Source: Kofleriaceae bacterium
GTDB lineage: Bacteria > Myxococcota_A > Polyangia > Haliangiales > Haliangiaceae
Direction: 5' to 3'
NCBI GenBank assembly: GCA_016763395.1
Contig: JAESTW010000554.1
Coordinates: 1-8,036, forward strand
Length of the DNA stretch: 8,036 nucleotides
Shown here piece after piece: positions 4,954 to 8,036 of the stretch; position 1 is the first letter of the stretch; every line of letters begins with the position of its first letter. The notes beneath the pieces were generated by a model, which did not search any database, was not told the origin of the DNA, and was given only the letters and a program-made list of their open reading frames with translations. Position numbers and translations under genes: made by a program.

Positions 4954-7400
4954 AGGCAGTACTTGATACACTGGGCCAGCGCATTGAACGTCTTGCTATT
5001 GCTCCTGAAACTATCTCTGCGCCTCTCACTCGCTTCTTCCGTCCGGCCCTCTACAGGTTTCGCTGGGCACCAAAGACAGAGACAGACGCGATAGAGCAGC
5101 TGCTGAAGAACTGCGGGCTTGCCCTTGGCGAGCAAGAAGAGGCAGACAAACTCTTACGCCAAGCCGTGTGGGAGTTACGCGACAATATCGCGCAAATCGA
5201 ACGCGCGACGATTGTAAGCCAGCGACCGCTACTCGCCCATGGTGCGTGGCTCAGACGCATCTACGAACTACTTGTTAGAATCGACTCCGAATCCCATCTC
5301 AGATTTCGAGTCGACCCTATCAGCGTGTCGCCACCACTCGCCTACGATTCGGCCACGCTTCTAGATAGCGCGAAAGGAAACACCGCGCAAGACGATGATT
5401 CGCCTGCGGCTGGCTCTTCTCGACTCTTGGAACTTCGCCTCGACACCATCGATCACCTGATGGCGGCCGCCCGCGAAGAAGCGACCTTCCTTGGACGAAG
5501 GCGGCGCCTCTTGGAAACCGCCCGTCGTATGCTTCTTGAGAGCTCCGCTGCCCTCCCGCTCACAGAATCTGCAGTTCAGCAGCGCTTGGAGTCGATTGCT
5601 AGACACATCACCGATACCAACAGGGCGGAGGCGGCCGGTGTGGCCCGTGATGTCGCTCTGATTCACCAGGCCCGCAGTGCCGTTTCTCGCAATGAGACGG
5701 ACAAATTGCGGCATATCTTGCGACTCATGCGCCAGGCCTCCGGGGAGAGTCGACAATGGGCCATGAGTGCGAGTCGAGATACTGCGTTGCAGATTCTGGA
5801 CAGGATGGCGCCAGACACTGAAGATGCTCTTGCGATTGGGCTGGCCCAGACTTTTGGTGACGACGTGTCCGAGGCGGTATCAAAAGGCTATGCCGATGCG
5901 CGGACAAACGGCGCAGAGGCGTCAGGCGATGATCACTTCGACAACGTGATGGCAGAGGTTGTTGAGGAATATCTTGTGCCCGGTAAAGAGCGGGATACCT
6001 TGGCCAATGCCCTAGCGGTGGATGGTTGCTTTGAAGTCGGCGGCGTCCTAACACCGGTCCGAGTCACCGAGCGCCATGTTCGTCAGATCGAGGTTTTTCA
6101 TCCAACCCAAGAGATGCATCTTCAGGCGGCAACCTCGCCTAAGGATATTCCCTATAGCATCGTCGGTGATCCTCGCATGCTAATTTTGGACTTGGCCGCA
6201 GGCCGTCTCTTAACCCGTCGCTATCGAAAGACGGAACACGAAGTCCGGTCGCGGGAACTTATGCAGGGCGAAGTCCGCGTCTATGTACTGGATGGTTCTA
6301 GCTCCATGTTGGGCCCTAGGGCCAGGATGCGAGACGCCATCATGGTTGCCGAACTCGCAACACTAATGAAACGACTCAGCGACCCGGACAGGCATACTCG
6401 GATCGTGCTGTACTTCCGATACTTCAATCGCAAACTTGGCGAGCTGCACAAAGTCGATTCTCGAGGGGGCGCACTGGAGGCGATCCGAATCGTTACCGGC
6501 ACTCCTCGGATCGGGGGCACAGATATTGAGGCCGCCTTGCTCTCCAGTCTCGACCAGGTCAGGCAGGCCAAAGAAGAGGACCCAGAGCTTGCCCGGGCAC
6601 AGATCGTCATGGTCACAGACGGCGAGGCACCAATCTCAAACCGCATTGAAGAGGCACAAGCAAAGCTTGGAGACTTACCGGTGGGCATCAGCATCATCGC
6701 ACTCGGCGAACAAAATCGAGTCCTGCGCGCACTGGTCGCCAAACAGCGCCAACGCGGAGAAGGCGCCTTCTATCACTTCCTCCCCGACAATTACTTACTG
6801 AGTTTGTCCGCCGATGCCCAAGAAAGCCAGGGCGCTCTGCCCTTTCCTGTGGTTTTACCGACCGACCAACCGCTCAACGAGCAATTCGCCGCCGCCATGC
6901 AAGAGCTTGATGACATCGAGCGCGCGCAGACATCTATGGCCATGCGCTCATTGGATTCGTACGATCGAGAAGAGTTGCTTGAGACACCTCCTACGAGCTT
7001 AGAGGGAGAGGGACAGCGCGCCCGCTTGGAACTCGCACAGCGTGACCACGAAGCGTTGCTACGGCGATTTCAGCGTTGGTTCCCCCCGACGCCGGATACC
7101 GACCGCTCGGACACCGGCCTTGCGGTCCCCGGTGAGGAGACCCTCGAGGCCGATGACGTTGAATCCATAATCGTCGTCCTTGCCTCTATTGCAGACGTGG
7201 TTGAAGCGATAAGCTCCGATGCCTACTCGCGGAGGGCCGATGCGCTAGACCTCTTGGAACGGATACTTCCCAACGCCAGACTCTCTCCGGCACGCTACCG
7301 AACTATTCTCAAGCTCTACCCCACCACGCTTGCCCCTGCACTACGCGCGCTGCACGGAGCCATCGAACACGGTCTCGGACATGAGCTTGGCCAGATCTAG
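4950..7400 (+). CDS. Large vWA-domain protein, partner of the MoxR ATPase
   Basis: The 816-residue product has a central vWA domain (about 440-620) with a complete metal-ion-dependent adhesion site: DGSSS after VRVYVL (D448, S450, S452), Thr524 in the GGTD motif and Asp557 in MVTDGE. A long, mostly helical N-terminal region (about 1-355) contains a low-complexity acidic/Ser linker near 143-158. It is joined to the vWA domain by a strand-rich stretch (about 360-425). The C-terminal 180 residues are again helical and charged, ending in a conserved-looking bundle (about 735-816). There is no signal peptide, so the protein should be cytosolic. Intracellular vWA proteins encoded with MoxR ATPases bind the ATPase or its target through the metal site; that role is inferred here. 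In ViaA the vWA domain is C-terminal, so the central position and long flanks mark this as a different architecture. Start chosen at the ATGA overlap. Confidence 0.9.
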   Translation: MKAVLDTLGQRIERLAIAPETISAPLTRFFRPALYRFRWAPKTETDAIEQLLKNCGLALGEQEEADKLLRQAVWELRDNIAQIERATIVSQRPLLAHGAWLRRIYELLVRIDSESHLRFRVDPISVSPPLAYDSATLLDSAKGNTAQDDDSPAAGSSRLLELRLDTIDHLMAAAREEATFLGRRRRLLETARRMLLESSAALPLTESAVQQRLESIARHITDTNRAEAAGVARDVALIHQARSAVSRNETDKLRHILRLMRQASGESRQWAMSASRDTALQILDRMAPDTEDALAIGLAQTFGDDVSEAVSKGYADARTNGAEASGDDHFDNVMAEVVEEYLVPGKERDTLANALAVDGCFEVGGVLTPVRVTERHVRQIEVFHPTQEMHLQAATSPKDIPYSIVGDPRMLILDLAAGRLLTRRYRKTEHEVRSRELMQGEVRVYVLDGSSSMLGPRARMRDAIMVAELATLMKRLSDPDRHTRIVLYFRYFNRKLGELHKVDSRGGALEAIRIVTGTPRIGGTDIEAALLSSLDQVRQAKEEDPELARAQIVMVTDGEAPISNRIEEAQAKLGDLPVGISIIALGEQNRVLRALVAKQRQRGEGAFYHFLPDNYLLSLSADAQESQGALPFPVVLPTDQPLNEQFAAAMQELDDIERAQTSMAMRSLDSYDREELLETPPTSLEGEGQRARLELAQRDHEALLRRFQRWFPPTPDTDRSDTGLAVPGEETLEADDVESIIVVLASIADVVEAISSDAYSRRADALDLLERILPNARLSPARYRTILKLYPTTLAPALRALHGAIEHGLGHELGQI

Positions 7401-7643
7401 GCGATATCTTAGTCTGTCGAATTGAAAACCACTAAAACCTGATGCCTCAAACAGTTCCCCAACGTATCGATTTGCCTCAACGCCGCTGATTTGATGTGAA
7501 TCATTCGCCATTCCGATAGCCTACTACGGAGTCTGACCATGACGATGACCCGAGAGGGTTTCTTTTGATCGGCGCTTACGAGCAACTCGCCAGCTATCGA
7601 GACCATCGCCACACCTAGCTAGCTATGATAACGTAAAAAACAG
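7401..7643. other. Intergenic region, no convincing gene
   Basis: I find no reliable coding sequence in these 243 bases. A 67-codon minus-strand frame (7612-7409) is open, but its product is a featureless basic peptide without a ribosome site, so I do not call it. The region should contain the operon terminator and the promoter of the next gene. A short palindrome, TAGCTAGCTA, lies at 7616-7625, just before the downstream gene, and may be chance. Confidence 0.5.
7548..7566 (+). terminator. Weak terminator-like hairpin
   Basis: ACCC (7548-7551) and GGGT (7556-7559) flank a GAGA tetraloop, followed by the T-rich tail TTCTTTT. A G-T wobble can add a fifth pair. The stem is short and lies about 150 bases beyond the vWA gene stop, so it is only a possible rho-independent terminator for the operon. 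Confidence 0.25.
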
Positions 7644-7985
7644 ATGCAAGACGAAGTCGGACTACCGTACCTATATGAAATGCTCGAAGCGGAAAGCCAG
7701 CGGCTTGATGTCGAAATACAAAACTGCTCGATACTGGAAGCCGAAGCGACATTGATCGGGCAGCAAAACCAGGTCAGATTCGGCATTGTACTCCTGAAGA
7801 AGTGCGAAAACTTCGGAGTCTTACCTAGCTCCGATTTTGTAGTTCTCCCCGACACAATCAGTCCCTCCTCAGAGTATCGAGTAATGGAAGATGTCGAGAC
7901 CGATGACCCGCGCCATTGGACAGAACTTACAACCCCTGACGATCGCCTCTTCAGACTATACGGAGGCAGCGTCGTTATTCGCTGA
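7644..7985 (+). CDS. Hypothetical protein, 113 aa
   Basis: I do not recognise this protein. It begins with an amphipathic helix (about 5-22, rich in Glu), followed by probable strands at 23-35 and 43-52 (QVRFGIVLLKK), a Pro/Ser-rich segment with SSDFVVLPDT, an acidic stretch near 79-90 and a final strand GGSVVIR. It has no signal peptide or membrane segment and is acidic overall, so a small cytosolic protein is expected. Stops lie just upstream in frame, and ATG 7644 is the first suitable start; an A-rich stretch precedes it instead of a Shine-Dalgarno. It follows the ATPase operon on the same strand after 243 bases and a possible terminator, so it is probably transcribed separately. Its size and acidity would suit an immunity or antitoxin-like protein, but nothing specific supports that. 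Confidence 0.55.
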   Translation: MQDEVGLPYLYEMLEAESQRLDVEIQNCSILEAEATLIGQQNQVRFGIVLLKKCENFGVLPSSDFVVLPDTISPSSEYRVMEDVETDDPRHWTELTTPDDRLFRLYGGSVVIR

Positions 7986-8036
7986 CACTAGTCCGTCTGG
8001 CTTATCCACAGGTAATCTGAGAATCGGTACTTCATC

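Noticed and set aside
7409..7612. 67-codon minus-strand open frame after the operon
   Set aside because: Its product is short, basic and without recognisable features or ribosome site; chance opening is likely.

Overview
The window looks like part of a Gram-negative chromosome with moderate GC (mid-fifties by eye, not computed). It encodes a putative surface or periplasmic lipoprotein and an outer-membrane beta-barrel protein, both with export signals. The lipoprotein has a von Willebrand A (vWA) domain with an SDEDDC-type motif, a protein type common in Myxococcota and neighbouring former Deltaproteobacteria. That lineage is my best guess but is not proven by the sequence. I see no rRNA, tRNA, CRISPR array, transposase or integrase.

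Layout. Positions 1-912 (minus strand) hold the N-terminal 304 residues of the vWA lipoprotein, which runs off the left edge. A 332-base gap with short dyads follows. Positions 1245-1883 (plus) encode a 212-residue beta-barrel protein. It converges on a 125-residue protein of unknown function (2303-1926, minus). The 101 bases between that gene and the next contain a striking nested inverted repeat (2306-2384).

The core is a three-gene plus-strand operon, 2405-7400: a MoxR/RavA-type AAA+ ATPase (503 aa), an unrecognised helical protein with a possible winged-helix segment (346 aa), and a large protein with a central, complete vWA domain (816 aa). Both junctions are 4-base ATGA overlaps, so the three proteins are probably made together and work together. 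By analogy with RavA-ViaA, CbbQ-CbbO and NorQ-NorD, the ATPase and vWA protein probably form a chaperone or remodelling machine, and the middle protein is a candidate adaptor or dedicated third subunit. The target is not visible here. The three-part layout also recalls the MoxR-vWA 'ternary' systems proposed as biological conflict modules, but no effector domain is seen.

After the operon, 243 bases lack a convincing gene and hold one weak terminator-like hairpin. A 113-residue protein of unknown function (7644-7985) follows, and the last 51 bases contain a single perfect DnaA-box-like 9-mer.
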